Shown: in pieces, positions 1 through 12,078 of the stretch
Numbering within the stretch: the first letter of the stretch is position 1
Layout of the letters: every line of letters starts with the position of its first letter
NCBI GenBank assembly: GCA_036172665.1
Contig: JAYKNF010000013.1
Coordinates: 1,178,001 to 1,242,000, forward strand
Direction: 5' to 3'
Length of the DNA stretch: 64,000 nt
Source of the DNA: Prosopocoilus inquinatus
Lineage: Eukaryota > Arthropoda > Insecta > Coleoptera > Lucanidae
Position numbers and translations under genes: made by a program
The notes under the pieces: generated by a model
The model's input: only the letters and a program-made list of their open reading frames with translations
Database searches by the model: none
Told to the model about the DNA's origin: nothing

Positions 1-1912
1 CTAGATAAGGCGATAGATAGATAGTAGGGCCGAAGAAATTGCGAAAGCACAAGGAAGAGTCATATCTGCGGAACCGGAAAGTCAGATAAACTTAGTCAAC
101 TCAAAAGTCAAAGAAAATAAGTATTATTGCAAAAGATGTGGAGAAAACCACAAGCCCAAAAGTTGCAATGCATGGGGACAAACATGTAAGAAGTGCCGAA
201 AGAATAACCATTTCGCAAAAATGTGTCGAACCAGCAAGAGGGTAAATGAAATTGAATGTAAAGAAGAAGATGAAGACAGCGATTACGTAGGAACCATAAC
301 AGTTAGTAACTTGGAGGAAAATGTAGTTGCCAAGGTGATAAGAGACTGGCATGAGAATGTCGAGATAGGTGGTAAGACATTTAAGTTTAAAATGGACACA
401 GGATAACATGTCAACATACTGCCTAAATACTGTTTGATATCTTAAAAGTCAAACCTGAAATTAGGAAGACACACAGAACAATTTCAAGTTATACAAACCA
501 TGAAATTCCAGTTGAAGGAATATTGAAACTAAATATCAAGTTACATAACAAAAAATATACTTTGGAATACTTTGTTACACCACATAATAGAGCATCACTA
601 CAAGCGATGTAGATTTTCAAGCTCATCCGCAGAGAAGTGGCTGAAATTAACAGAAGACATTGTCGAGGAATTTACGGATGTGTTTAAAGGGCTAGGAAAA
701 TTACAGCAAAAATATAAACTGAAACTGGCTGAAAATGCAATGCAATGCCAGGAAAATTCCACATGCACTCAAAGACAAGGTCAAGGCGGAAATAAACAAG
801 GTGGTACAGGATGGAGTACTAGAGAAGACAGAAGAGCCAACTGATTGGACCCACCCTACAGTTCTTACCAAGAAACCTAACGGTAAGATCAGAATATGCA
901 TGAATCCAAGATCTCTAAATAAATTTATAAAAAGAGAGCATTTTGAGCTCCCAACGGTGGACAATATCCTAGCACAAATAGGAAATGCAAAATTATTGAC
1001 GGCCCTTGTTGCCTCGTCTGCTTTCCTATAAATACCTCTAGAAGAAGAAAGTACCAATACATGCACAATATCAACTCCATTTGGTAGGTATCGCTTCCAA
1101 AGCCTACCATTTGGAATCAGTAGCAGTCCAGAAGTATGACAGAAAGCCGTATATGATACGCTTGAGCGGCTGGAAGGAGTGTATACGTATATGGATGATG
1201 TTCTCGTTACAGGTGAAACCATAGAAGAACACAGCCATCGCTTATACTTGGTTTTAGAAAGAGCAAGAGCTGCCAACTTAAAATTTAGTAGACAAGAAAT
1301 GCAGTTAGCTCACCAAAAAATTACCTTTTTGGGACAAGATATTAGCCCAGAAGGTGTCAGCATAAGCCAAGCGAAACTGAAGGTAGTGCAAAACATACAG
1401 CCACCGTCTAATGTAAAGGAACTACAACGAAAGCCCAAGTTCTAAGACAGCTGCTAAGGAAGGACACAGAATTTATATAGAGCCCAAATGAGCAGAAATG
1501 TTCCGAAATGTTGAAAGCGAAAGTAAAGCACCAGTTTTAGCACATTTTCAATATAAAAAACTCTGTCAGTGGAAGCAAGTCAACATGGTTTAGGGTCAGT
1601 TCTACTGCAAGAAGACAGACCAGTTGCCTACTCATCGGTATCATTAAACTCAACACAGACCAGGTACGCGCAGATTGAAAAGGAACTGCTGGCAATAGTA
1701 CAGGGCTGTGAATACCTTAAATATTTTGTTTATGCAAAGCAATTCAAAGTTGAGACCAACCATAAATCTTTGTTAGGATTATTAAAGAAACCCTTGGATA
1801 CCTTGACTCCGAGACTTCAAGCATTAGCACTGCGTTTATTACGTTACAACCCAGTGCTAGAATGTGTACCCGCTAAACATCTTTTTGTTGCAGATGTTCT
1901 ATCTAGAATGTA
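1..1912 (+). mobile_element. Decayed Ty3/gypsy-type LTR retrotransposon fragment
   Basis: The gag zinc knuckles, protease, reverse transcriptase and RNase H regions follow each other in the usual Ty3/gypsy order, cut off at the left window edge and again after RNase H. No integrase and no LTR are visible. Several in-frame stops and a frame change between the protease and RT regions make it a dead copy. It lies in the lig intron downstream of exon 2518-2787, antisense to lig. The family assignment rests on domain order and RT motifs; the exact clade is not resolved. Confidence 0.85.
2..408 (+). pseudogene. Retrotransposon gag zinc knuckles and protease start (broken)
   Basis: An open frame without its start enters from the left edge. 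Two CCHC-type knuckles lie at about 128-232: the first has C-x2-C-x3-H-x4-C spacing (CKRCGENHKPKSC) and the second C-x2-C-x4-H-x4-C (CKKCRKNNHFAKMC). An acidic linker follows, then the aspartic-protease active-site motif MDTG at about 391-402. A TAA stop falls directly after the DTG, where this family normally continues, and the protease-like sequence resumes in frame with HVNILPKY. The product would be a nucleocapsid plus protease, but the reading frame is broken. Confidence 0.8.
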
Positions 1913-1913
1913 A
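735..1913 (+). pseudogene. Retrotransposon reverse transcriptase and RNase H (broken)
   Basis: One reading frame carries the RT fingers and palm (PNGKIRICMNPRSLNKF; TPFGRYRFQSLPFGI), the catalytic YMDD box at about 1188-1199, and the RT thumb (FLGQDISPEGV). After a disrupted connection it carries an RNase H domain from about 1569 (GLGSVLLQEDRPVAYSS; the ELLAIVQGCEYLKYFVY region; ADVLSRM end). Stops at about 1029-1031, 1137-1139 and 1443-1445 interrupt it. The motifs are of the Ty3/gypsy type that is common in invertebrates. No tether, integrase or LTR follows. Confidence 0.85.
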
Positions 1914-2517
1914 CATTGGTGTTAATAATTTTAATCTTATTAATATATTTTGGTTAGTCATGGCAGGCCAGAAAACAATTTAATTAACTGTAACTGCCAG
2001 ATTATAACACGTCAAGTTATAAGTGTTTAATTTTATTACATATTGGGTTAAAGATATGTAACACTGCGTACGTTGTGAGAACCCAGTATAGGTGTTCCAT
2101 TTAAAACAACGAAGTGACCTAACGCCCAGACTAAACGGATCACTTTGTATACGTAAAACTAATTCTAAAATATGCTCCACATGACACAGTGAAACTTTCA
2201 TTTGAAACATTTTTTCGTAAAATTAATAATTAGAGAGGTATGAAAGAATCCGCTTTAAATTGGACATCCTGCATATTGATACTATAAAAATTACAGCTTT
2301 GTGCGTCCAATTTTTTTTTTTTTTTTTGTACTTCATATTTAAGATCTCATAAATTCTATTCAATTTGTCTATCCTATTGCAATGTTAGGTCAAAAAGCGA
2401 TAGTAAGATGACGCTATTTTATATGTTCATAAATTCTACGTTTGGCATAAAAGCACTGTGTTAGAAATTTATGAAAAAAACAAACAATAAATAATTTAAT
2501 CAACTAGTATTACTTAC
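1913..2517. other. lig intron remainder with a dispersed hairpin-repeat fragment
   Basis: No gene is seen. Positions about 2358-2425 match a dispersed unit found many times in the window (CAATTTGTCTAT, a CTATTGCAATG segment, GGTCAAAAAGCGAT, GTCGCTATTTTAT). A homopolymer T tract lies at about 2311-2328. The 2512-2517 hexamer is the minus-strand splice donor of the neighbouring lig exon. Confidence 0.5.
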
Positions 2518-2787
2518 AGAATATACAGCACCAAACTGATAGCTCTGCATAGGATTGTACGGGGCTGCAAAAAAGTACGGACCAGCAGTTTGTGCAAGCA
2601 TGGGCTGCGCTTGATGACCCTGAGTCAACGTACTGGTCTGCTGTGATAGCGTTGAAGGTACTGGTGATGCATTATTATCACCACGTGTAAACCGACCGTC
2701 TGACATGGAATAGGTTGCTAAAGTACCATCTCGTACAGCAGCTAGCGTTGTTGGTGTCTGGTAACTCATTTCGTAGAAGGGAGTTGT
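2518..2787 (-). CDS. lig: lingerer (UBAP2-like) exon, C-terminal half
   Basis: This 90-codon exon is in phase 0 at both ends. The acceptor is TTTAG before ACAACTCCC and the donor is GTAAGT at 2517-2512. It encodes [21 protein letters not shown] and then a Ser/Thr/Gln-rich stretch ending QFGAVYS. The PTPTT-L-x-x-RDG-x-LA pattern and the following GRFTRGD are the conserved C-terminal region of the Lingerer/UBAP2 family, which continues directly from the LQQR segment of the previous exon. Later exons of the family must lie left of the window, because no stop that fits the family is present here. Confidence 0.88.
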
Positions 2788-2845
2788 CTAAACTCATTTT
2801 ATTAAGAATTTCTGAAACTAAAACTACTAAAATCTCAAATCATAC

Positions 2846-3000
2846 CATGTGAGGTATCCTCTGCTGCAACAGCTGCACATCCTCATAGGAATAAATTGGG
2901 GGCTGGAAGTATGGAATACCTTGTCCCATGATGTACGGAGTACTCATTACAGGTGTTACGCCAGGTGGAATATTCGAGACAACACTGCTCGAATTCTTGG
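2846..3000 (-). CDS. lig: lingerer (UBAP2-like) exon with the PYIM..YF / YEDVQLLQQR motif
   Basis: The exon starts with two bases completing an Ala codon split across the 34.9 kb intron (phase 1) and ends in phase 0 before GTATGA. Its 51 full codons contain SSVVSNIPPGVTPVMSTPY, IMGQGIPYFQPP and IYSYEDVQLLQQRIPHM. This block is among the most conserved outside the UBA domain in Lingerer and UBAP2 proteins, and it is the strongest evidence for the gene identity at this end. The short intron to the next exon is 58 bp (2788-2845), in sharp contrast to the giant intron upstream. Confidence 0.92.
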
Positions 3001-3411
3001 CTGTATAAAGAAATAATTTTACTACTTTTTATACACTGTGTTTTATTTTACAACTGCGCACCCCAGTATATTTTCAATTTATTAAATTTTCGCCAATTGT
3101 ATATACAGGGTTAATTTTATTAGTAAGAAATTCCTTTTATTATTTTAATTGTTAACGAACACAATAAAAAAATAGTCTTACATGAATTTTTATGTAGATT
3201 TAATTTATGCTAACAGTTGCTAGCAGTAGCGTATTATACCGAATGAGTTCATTTGAGTGTTCAGTATGGAGATCTTGGAAACTAGTAGAGCTAGAGGGAT
3301 GGTTAAATGGGGGAAAGTTTTAGGTGCTCAAATTAAATGCCGCTTTTGTTTCTTACTTAAAGTTTGTGGCTGGATAGACATTTCCAATAAACTGAATTTT
3401 TATGGTTTATA
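3001..3411. other. lig intron between the exon acceptor and the first palindromic element
   Basis: AT-rich intron sequence. It begins (minus sense) with a pyrimidine tract and TATACAG acceptor at 3001-3010. No gene or recognised repeat was seen in the remainder. Confidence 0.5.
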
Positions 3412-5053
3412 CAGGGTAGGTCATTGGTACCGATTTCTTCAATAACGCCGTAACTATTAATTATAAAAGAAAATGTCTTGTATAAAAGTTACCGCCTATA
3501 TTGAGTTCTATGTCAGCAAATTATTTTCACACACAACTATAGCCCTAAATAGAACCATTCGCAATCTACAGCTATTCTATTGAATTAAAGAGCTAAAATG
3601 TATGTACCTAACTAATTACAAATATCGGGTAGAATAATCCTTATTAATAAGAACATTTTTCACGTACGTTTGCAGAGAAACAATTGAAACTTAAAAATTT
3701 AAATTACTCAAAAAATTGAAATGGGAAGTCCTGTATATTTTAACACATTCGAATAGCTCATTAAATTCTGTTTCTAGCAAATGTAACTTTTATTGCTCTG
3801 AAGCTTACGGTTTTCGAAATATCGGCACTTACAGTCAGAACTACTGCCAAAAACAATATTTCAAGAAAATAAACAAAAAAAAGGGCGTGATTACGCTTAT
3901 CTGTTAAATATCAAGGAAGTATTGACATTTATAAATAATCCGAGAACTTAAGTTCAGTATAAGAACTGTTTACAGCCGAAAATTAACTAATTGTTAAAGT
4001 TCTAACAAAGAAATTCAAGGTGTAATTTTGATTTAATAAAACTTGAATTCTATCCATCCTTCAATTTATTTTCAACATCTTGGAAACTATTGAATATCTG
4101 CTAATAATTTCTAACTGATTTTTTGAAAAATTTGTCTTATTTTTTTGATATCCAATCGTATTTGATTGAATTAAAAAAAAATTAATAATACTAGGGGCTA
4201 AAACATTTCCAATAACAAATAATTAGCGTTGCATGTCGATTAGATGTTCGAAATAAATTGAAGGGTTGATAGAGTTCAAGTTTCATTCAATGAAAATTAC
4301 ACTGAATTTCTTTATTATAATTTTTACCAATTAGTTAATTTTAGCTGTAAGCAGTTCTTATACTGAACTTAAGTTCTCGGATTATTTATAAATGTCAATA
4401 CTTCCTTGAGATTTAACAGATAAACGTAATTGAGCCCTTCTCGTTTGTTTATTTTGTTGAAATATTGTTTTTGTCAGTAATTCTAACTGTAAGTGCCGAT
4501 ATCTCGAAAACCGTAAGCTTCCGAACGATACAAGTTGCATTTGTTAGAAACAAAATTTAACGAGCTATTCGAATATGTTAAAATATAGAGGGCGCTCCAT
4601 TTAAATTTTTTGAGAAATTTAAACCTATTGTTTCTGTGCAAACGTACATAAAAAATGTTGTTCTTATTCATAAGGATTATTCTACAAGATATTTGTTATT
4701 AGTTAGGTAAACTAAAGAGATTTTTTTGATCCGCTGATTATGAATAAAATTACCTCTACATTTTAGCTCTTTAATTCAATTGAATAGCTGTAGATTGCGA
4801 CTGGTTCTATTTATGGCTATAGTTGTTGAATAGAAAATGCTAATTTTTAGGAGGTCTGCCAAAATCTGCAATAAAAATCGGTACATTCCATTTTAAAAAG
4901 TGTAAGTTTGATAGATAACTCACTTTTGGAACATGCTGTATATGTGGAAGTCATTTATTGAGATAGAACTCATTATAGGCGATAACTTTTGTAGAAGACA
5001 TTTTCTTTTATAATTAATAGTTACGGCGCTATTGAAGAAATCGATACCAATGA
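3412..5053. mobile_element. Palindromic (foldback) TA-type element, about 1.6 kb
   Basis: The left end, CAGGGTAGGTCATTGGTACC followed by GATTTCTTCAATAACGCCG, is preceded by TA. Its reverse complement with few changes closes the right end at about 5018-5053. Inner segments also pair: 3781-3960 reads back at about 4370-4560, and 4020-4075 reads back at about 4255-4305. The right arm carries small insertions, so the axis shifts slightly, and its outermost bases are replaced by the start of the next element. No transposase is encoded; the short reading frames in the arms are mirror images of each other. It is probably a non-autonomous Tc1/mariner-like element. Confidence 0.75.
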
Positions 5054-5055
5054 TA

Positions 5056-6398
5056 CAGGGTACCTCTAAATTCCGTGGACATGGCTTCACCACAGATTCC
5101 TGGGCTCAAAATAAGACGATTTAACCAAACTCATCTATATCCGAAATGGTCTCGTTAAGCCGGTATTCTTCTTCAAAGTTCTTGAAGAGAAAGTTAATTT
5201 TTCTTATAACAAAGGAACGCCTGAACCGATTTGGATGAAATTTGGTATGAGATCCCACAAAAAGTTACATTTACAGGTGGTTTTAGTTACTCGTAGTGAA
5301 CCGCCAACGTTAAAAACAGGGTTGCCACTACACATAACTTACTATAACATTTGTAAGGTTAGGAAGATAATTTTAGTTAATGAATTCTTAGGAAGAAGCA
5401 CTCGATAGGAAATTTTTTCGTGTCTTTGTAACTTTTGATATTTCTTACGGTTTAGTCACAAAATAAGGAAATGTAAATAAACGTGACTGCAGCGCTTTTT
5501 TATTGAAAACAGGTATACTCTACCAAAGTTAGTATATAGGAAGTTGTCTCATGCAATATCGGACGAATTCGACATTTTTCGTATGGGTCTCAGGTCGACG
5601 TCACTCGTCCAAATTAAAACCCCATTTAAAATCATCATAAACAGTTGCGTTGTTATAGTAACAGTACCGACTGTGCATGCACCGTAGATCGCGACCAATC
5701 AAAATCGTCACAGTCTAGTCTGACGTCACGAGAGACCGCACGGACACCCCCACCAGTGCTATTAGGCATTTGGCTTTTTGCATTTAAATTCAAGCGCGTG
5801 AGACAACTTCTCATATACTAACTTTGATACTTTACTGCCTTTTAAGTGCTTAATTTATTTATTTTGAGAAAAAACCATTAATTGGTAAGCTATATTAGGC
5901 ATTTATTTATAATTATATACACCTAGGAGGCATTAGAGCATACCCGTTTTCCATAAGTAACTCTGCAGCCATTTAAATTTTCCTACTTTGTGACTAAACC
6001 GTAAAAAATATTAAAAATTGCAAAGACATGGAAAAGTTTCCTATCGAGTGTTTCTTTAGTTTAATTAATTAATTAAAGTTATCTTCCTATTCTCAAAAAA
6101 GTTATAGTAAGATATGTGTTGTGGCAACCCTGTTTCTCACATTAGTAGTTAACTGCAAGTAACTAAAACCACCTGTAAATGTGGCTTACCTTCCTGTGAA
6201 ACCTCATACTAAATTTCATCCAAATCGGTTTAGGCGTTCCTTTGTTATAAGAAAAATTAACTTTATTTTCAAGAACTTTAAAGAAGAATACCGGCTTAAT
6301 GAGACCATTATGGACGTGGATAAGTTTGGCTAAATCGTCGTATTTTGAGCCCAGGAATTTGTGGTTAAGCCATGTCCACGGAATTTAGAGACAGCCTG
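5056..6398. mobile_element. Palindromic TA-flanked element, 1343 bp
   Basis: The left end, CAGGGTACCTCTAAATTCCG then TGGACATGGC, and the right end (the reverse complement, ending ACAGCCTG) are each flanked by TA, as expected for a TA target duplication. Arms of roughly 500 bp pair across a centre of about 250 bp that is richer in CG and contains two GACGTCA-like sites (about 5595 and 5722). No coding capacity. Confidence 0.8.
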
Positions 6399-7316
6399 TA
6401 TAGCATATATTTTTACAATTACAAGGTGGGTCAATAGTGCGTATTTGGTAGACAGCACCTATATTAATGCAGATTTTTTAAATATGTTTTCGCTATTATT
6501 TACCTATGATATAGATGCATGATTTAAAATTAATTATAATTATACAAAGTGTTCCGTATGGTTGTGCCACCCCAAAGTTATGTTTTTGTAAATGGAACGT
6601 ACTGTATATTATGGTTTATTTCGACTTGTCTTTAAGAGTAGATAAGTTTATTATAAGAACCTAAACCTAATAGTTTTTGAGATATTGATATTTCAATATA
6701 AAAAAATGGTATTATTTGATGTTTTACAGATTAGATGTTTGTTAAAATTCGGCATTTAAATTTTACAGTAACATTACATAACCTCTATGCACAGAAAACA
6801 ATTTCCATCTCGAACATATTCCTATTACTTTACACAAAGTGATTCATAACTCCGATGTTTATTTTACTCAGTTAGTTTAAGTATACCACCCTATATTTTA
6901 TGACTTAATTTAATAGGTCTTTGATTAAGCTTTAAATTATATAAGATTCAGTATGTGTTACACAACAAGCCTACTCACAGTAAGATGTCAAATTTTTAAA
7001 TTAATGAAGCAGGATTAGTTGTCTTTTATTTGCACGTCAGATTAGTTCACTTTTACCCTGAATCACTTATTCAAAAATTTGTCTGTTTTATTTGGCTACA
7101 GGATCTGACCCAAAGTGATCCACCATCCGCCTTGCTGATACTACACCTCGGATATTCTAGATCAGTTTGGATCATCTGGTTCACTTGTAGAAGGGATGTT
7201 ATTTCAACTGTCAAATTACATTACTCGTCCAAATAACCTCTTGTCTTTTGCTTAACTCGTTGTAAATTGATGCAAAAATAATATCTTCACCTGTGATTTA
7301 GTAGGATAGAAGTCGC

Positions 7317-7361
7317 AATTACTGTAGATGGCAGCATAGCTGCCGAAATACGTATTTAGTT
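7317..7361 (+). ncRNA. Hammerhead-like motif, GGCAGC-stem lineage, probably inactive
   Basis: Order: stem I strand AATTA, box CTGTAGA, stem II GGCAGC-ATA-GCTGCC, GAAA, palindrome ATACGTAT as stem III, then TAGTT pairing back to AATTA with one wobble. The CUGANGA box has U in place of the invariant fourth-position A, so cleavage is doubtful. It lies in the left arm of the 4.9 kb palindrome. Confidence 0.5.
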
Positions 7362-7992
7362 TAAAAAAAAAAAAACATTATGGTTAGGAGTCAAATCCAA
7401 ATTTATTTTTCACCTGAAGATTAAAATGCAGCAATCGCATCTCGCATGTTTTATTTACTGTTAAATCGATCACTTAAGATCAGTTCACTTTGCGTTAAAC
7501 TGAACTAATCTGCATTGCAAATAAAAGACAACTATTATTTCATCTTCTAATGGAATATTTTGTCTATAATGTTGTTGATTTTTTTTAGAAAATTTGTATT
7601 GAGTATGTTTCTAGTTTCTAGTCTGTTAGAAATTTGATTTATGACATCACAGACGATACGCATACTTAATTTTTATTTTACCAACATTGCCTGATTATTT
7701 GAAGTAAGATTAAGTAACGCTAAGGAATGCAACAAACGACAAGAACAATACCAATAAAAATAACTGTAAAATTATAACCATATTAATACAACTAATTTAA
7801 CATTAATAACAACAAATTGTTGCAAATCGTTTTCACTGCAATCAGAAACGATTTGCAACAATTTTTTTTTTAACTCATTATGCTTTGACAGCAAGTATGA
7901 CCGCCTTACATGGGAAACTTATTAGGAGCAAATCTGCTTCAATTTGTCTATGCTACTGCAATGTTAGGTCAAAAAGCGATCGTAGGATGTCG

Positions 7993-8450
7993 CCAAGGTG
8001 GGCCAATAGTGCGTATTCGGTAGACAGCACCTATATTGATGCAGATTTTTAAAATATGTTTTCGCTATTATTTACCTATGATATAGATGCATGATTTAAA
8101 ATTAATTATAATTATACAAAGTGTTCCGTATGGTTGTGCCAAACCAAAGTTATGTTTTTGTAAATGGAACATACTGTATATTATGGTTTACTTCGACTTG
8201 TCTTTAAGTGAATTTAATAGGTCTTTGACTAAACTTCACAATGATATAGGGTTCAGTACGTGTTACACAACAAGCCTACACAGTAAGATGCCAAATCGTA
8301 GATTCATAAATCAGCATTTATGCATCTTCCAATGGAATATTTTGTCTATAATTTAGTTGATTTTAATTAAAAAATCTGCATTGACACTGTTCTTTACTTT
8401 TTAGTCTGTTAAGCATTTACATTTATTTCATCTGCAACATAAAAAACCGT
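7993..8450 (+). repeat. Nested partial copy of the 4.9 kb element's left end
   Basis: CAAGGTGGGCCAATAGTGCG followed by GTATTCGGTAGACAGCACC repeats the sequence at 6422 onward. Collinear matches continue through the TTATACAAAGTGTTCCGTAT segment and later pieces with internal deletions. It abuts a fragment of the dispersed hairpin repeat that ends in GATGTCGC, so it looks inserted into it. Confidence 0.7.
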
Positions 8451-8843
8451 ATGCAGACTTTTATTTAATACCACCCTAGCTCCAAACTTTCTGGTTTGTC
8501 GCAGAGTTGTTGTAATGGTTGGTAAATATGATCATTAACTGTGACTGCGACCGACTTACTATATGTTTACCTTCTTTGCTTTACAGACCTGGGAAATGCA
8601 GAACCACCAGTTCAAAGCAAATTCAACCGAACAATAACGGACAGATGAAAATTCCTCTCACATTGAACATACACTGGCAGTGAGGATCGAACGCACGCCT
8701 GAAGATGCCCCTCCCCTCTCTAAATGTCAGTTCCGTGCCTGCGAAACTAGTGCTTAACTCCAAAAGTTTTAATTTTAATTTTGTCGACAATATCTGATAA
8801 TTCTAAATAAAACAACACCCAACAACAATAGCAATACCAATAA
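8451..8843. other. Unassigned centre of the large palindrome
   Basis: No gene is seen. Positions 8690-8760 are less AT-rich than their surroundings and contain CCTGAAGATGC and GCGAAACTAGTG, which faintly resemble the box pair of a hammerhead end but do not fold convincingly. Confidence 0.35.
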
Positions 8844-9636
8844 AGGTACAGTTGCGGAAATAGAAAGCGGGACAAGTCGCATAACGAATTATTTTGATAG
8901 TGTGAAGTTTCCTTGGTGACGGTCGTAACCCTTTTAATTAATTTATTACCATATAAAATAGCGACATCTTACTATCGCTTTTTGACCTAACATTGCACAA
9001 AATTTTTCTATAATTTATTACCGTCAGTGAACGTCAGAAATAACTTGTCAAATTGAGTTCTTAAGAATGTATCGTCTTTCTAAGGGGAATGTAAGTGAAA
9101 ATTGTGGACCAGTAAATTAAATGGACTTAGTGAAGCCTTTGTGACATTTTGGATGTGGAATATGTATATTAGAAATCTTAATTCAATCAATATTCGGACA
9201 TTTGGATTCAATAATTCAATCGAAAGGCTGCATGACTGTTATTTCGTTTCATTTTATTTCGCATGGCAATAATTGTAACCAAACTACAAACTAACTATTA
9301 CACTAGTATGACTTATTTGTATGAGGTATTTGTTCGTTATAATTTTTAATTATATACGGAATGATTAATCATTTTACTTAATGTGAAGGTTGATAAAGTA
9401 CCATAGTTACCGAAATTTAGAAGTAAGGTTTAGGCACAGTTTTACAAATGCGGCTCAACTTTGAACCGAGGCTTAAATCCTTTACAACAATTGTTGAAAT
9501 AATCGTTGCTACAACAATTGTTGAAATAATCGTTGCTAAGGGTTTAAGTCTCAGCTCAGTTGAGCCGCATTTGTAAAACTGGACCTTAAACTAACGAAAG
9601 TTTGCTGTCCCGCTTTCTATTTCCCCAACTGTACCA
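8844..9636. mobile_element. Inverted-repeat element inside the palindrome centre
   Basis: The left end GGTACAGTTGCGGAAATAG then AAAGCGGGACA is matched by the reverse complement at about 9600-9636. AATAAA flanks both sides and may be a target duplication. Inside, 9437-9582 is itself an inverted repeat (CAGTTTTACAAATGCGGCTC and its complement) around two tandem copies of a 27 bp unit (ACAACAATTGTTGAAATAAT plus CGTTGCT). Sequence around 9020-9430 recurs inverted at about 47936-48380. Confidence 0.7.
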
Positions 9637-10417
9637 ATAAAGATACCAATAAAAATAACAGTAATAGTACAAATAACTATAACAGTTGATTTAAATATGA
9701 ATCAATCTCCTTGTCATAGAAAACGATGTGAAGAGAACCACACTTATCATTTTGAAAATTTTCTATGTTATTATTAATGAACAGATAAAACAGCGACATC
9801 CTACGATCGCTTTTTGACCTAACATTGCAGTAGCATAGACAAATTGAAGCGGATTTGCTCCTAATAAGTTTCCCATGCAAGGCGGTCATATTTGCTGTCA
9901 AAGCATGAGTTAAAAAAAAAAATTGTTGCAAATCGTTTTTGATTGCAGTGAAAACGATTTGCAACAATTTGTTGTTATTAATGTTAAATTAGTTGTATTA
10001 ATATGGTTATAATTTTACAGTTATTTTTATTGGTATTGTTCTTGTCGTTTGTTGCATTCCTTAGCGTTACTTAATCTTACTTCAAATAATCAGGCAATGT
10101 TGGTAAAATAAAAATTAAGTATGCTTATCGTCTGTGATGTCATAAATCAAATTTCTAACAGACTAGAAACTAGAAATATACTCAATACAAATTTTCTAAA
10201 AAAAAATCAACAACATTATAGACAAAATATTCCATTAGAAGATGAAATAATAGTTGTCTTTTATTTGCAATGCAGATTAGTTCAGTTTAACGCAAAGTGA
10301 ACTGATCTTAAGTGATCGATTTAACAGTTAATAAAACATGCGAGATGCGATTGCTGCATGTTAATCTTCAGGTGAAAAATAAATTTGGATTTGACTCCTA
10401 ACCATGTTTTTTTTTTT

Positions 10418-10462
10418 AACTAAATACGTATTTCGGCAGCTATGCTGCCATCTACAGTAATT
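10418..10462 (-). ncRNA. Hammerhead-like motif, mirror copy in the right palindrome arm, probably inactive
   Basis: This is the reverse-complement twin of the motif at 7317-7361, with the same GGCAGC stem II, GAAA box and ATACGTAT stem III, and the same non-canonical CUGUAGA box. It reads in the sense direction of lig. Confidence 0.5.
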
Positions 10463-11839
10463 GCGACTTCTATCCTACTAAATCACAGGTGAAGATATTA
10501 TTTTTGCATCAATTTACAACGAGTTAAGCAAAAGACAAGAGGTTATTTGGACGAGTAATGTAATTTGACAGTTGAAATAACATCCCTTCTACAAGTGAAC
10601 CAAATGATCCAAACTGATCTAGAATATCCGAGGTGTAGTATCAGCAAGGCGGATGGTGGATCACTTTGGGTCAGATCCTGTAGCCAAATAAAACAGACAA
10701 ATTTTTGAATAAGTGATTCAGGGTAAAAGTGAACTAATCTGACGTGCAAATAAAAGACAACTAATCCTGCTTCATTAATTTAAAAATTTGACATCTTACT
10801 GTGAGTAGGCTTGTTGTGTAACACATACTGAATCTTATATAATTTAAAGCTTAATCAAAGATCTATTAAATTAAGTCATAAAATATAGGGTGGTATACTT
10901 AAACTAACTGAGTAAAATAAACATCGGAGTTATGAATCACTCTGTGTAAAGTAATAGGAATATGTTCGAGATGGAAATTGTTTTCTGTGCATAGAGGTTA
11001 TGTAATGTTACTGTAAAATTTAAATGCCGAATTTTAACAAACATCTAATCTGTAAAACATCAAATAATACCATTTTTTTTATATTGAAATATCAATATCT
11101 CAAAAACTATTAGGTTTAGGTTCTTATAATAAACTTATCTACTCTTAAAGACAAGTCGAAATAAACCATAATATACAGTACGTTCCATTTACAAAAACAT
11201 AACTTTGGGGTGGCACAACCACACGGAACACTTTGTATAATTATAACACTAGTTTTAAATCATGCATCTATATCCTATGATATTTTCAAAAATATTTTTA
11301 AAATCTGCATTAATATAGGCGCTATCTACCGAATACGCACTGTTGGCCCAGCCTGTATACTGGGTGGAAAATGAAAAGCCTTTGATGTTGAAACGTCCTT
11401 ACTTTTTATCCGATTTTAATAAATAATGCGTCAAACAAAACTACATAAAAAGAGCCTCAATTTGAATCGATTTGACATTTTTTCCGTTTTTGACAGAAGA
11501 CAGTAAAATTTTGTTTTTCAAATTGCACTATTATTTTTTTACTCATTTTTATAGAAATGTTGTTCCTGAATATGAAAATCTAAACAATTATACCTATGCA
11601 TAGAAAAAGATCGATAATTTAAGGAAGTAATTTAGAAATTTTAAAAATTAAATTATCACATTAAAGAAGGACTAAGTGGGCTGTGCATGTCTTGTCTGTC
11701 AGTCGTGTATTTGACTTAAATTAACTTAAAAATTCTCAAAAAAATTGTTGCAAATTAAACCCTTTAAAGATATTCAAATAACGACGATATACAAACTAAA
11801 AGAAAAAATCGTTTTTGATTGCAGTGAAAACCCCGCAGC

Positions 11840-11884
11840 CTCTGTATAGCTGTTTCAGCCCTGTCTAGAGCTTCATCAGCAGAG
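11840..11884 (-). ncRNA. Hammerhead ribozyme, retrozyme-like repeat copy 1
   Basis: On the minus strand: stem I CUCUG, box CUGAUGA, stem II AGCUC...GGGCU (with one G-U pair), GAAA, stem III loop, then UA and CAGAG closing stem I. The boxes are intact. The short palindrome that forms stem III in other copies, ACAGCUGU, has changed to ACAGCUAU, which weakens it. It reads in the sense direction of the lig intron. Confidence 0.7.
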
Positions 11885-12078
11885 ACGTAGCTGACATTCC
11901 CACTGCAAACCAAACACGACTTGTCCAATTTATTCGCAATTGCAATGTAATAGTGATTTTAAAGGTGAATACATAAAACAGCGACATCCTACGATCGCTT
12001 TTTGGCCTGACATTGCAGTAGGAGAGACAAATTGAAGCGGATTTGCTCCTAATAATTTTGCAATTAAAAAATATTAAA

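Larger units (their letters stand above)
6422..11355. mobile_element. Giant palindromic TA-flanked element, 4.9 kb
   Basis: Two arms of about 1.57 kb (6422-7992 and 9788-11355) are reverse complements. The ends are CAAGGTGGGTCAATAGTGCG and its counterpart ending GGCCCAGCCTG, each next to TA. The arms are so similar that a 68-codon stretch at 7030-7236 translates identically from the opposite strand at 10543-10749. Each arm carries a fragment of the dispersed hairpin repeat and a hammerhead-like motif. The unpaired centre (7993-9787) holds a second, partial copy of the element's own left end and a separate inverted-repeat element. No transposase gene was found. Confidence 0.85.

Noticed and set aside
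1980..2210. 76-codon minus-strand open frame next to the gypsy remnant
   Set aside because: No motif; AT-rich intron sequence; no splice link to lig.
7030..7236. 68-codon open frame present identically at 10543-10749 (minus)
   Set aside because: Identity comes from the palindrome arms, not from protein conservation; there is no known motif.
8695..8760. Possible hammerhead (CCTGAAGATGC ... GCGAAACTAGTG)
   Set aside because: Boxes are present, but there is no convincing stem II or stem I, and the cleavage base would be G.
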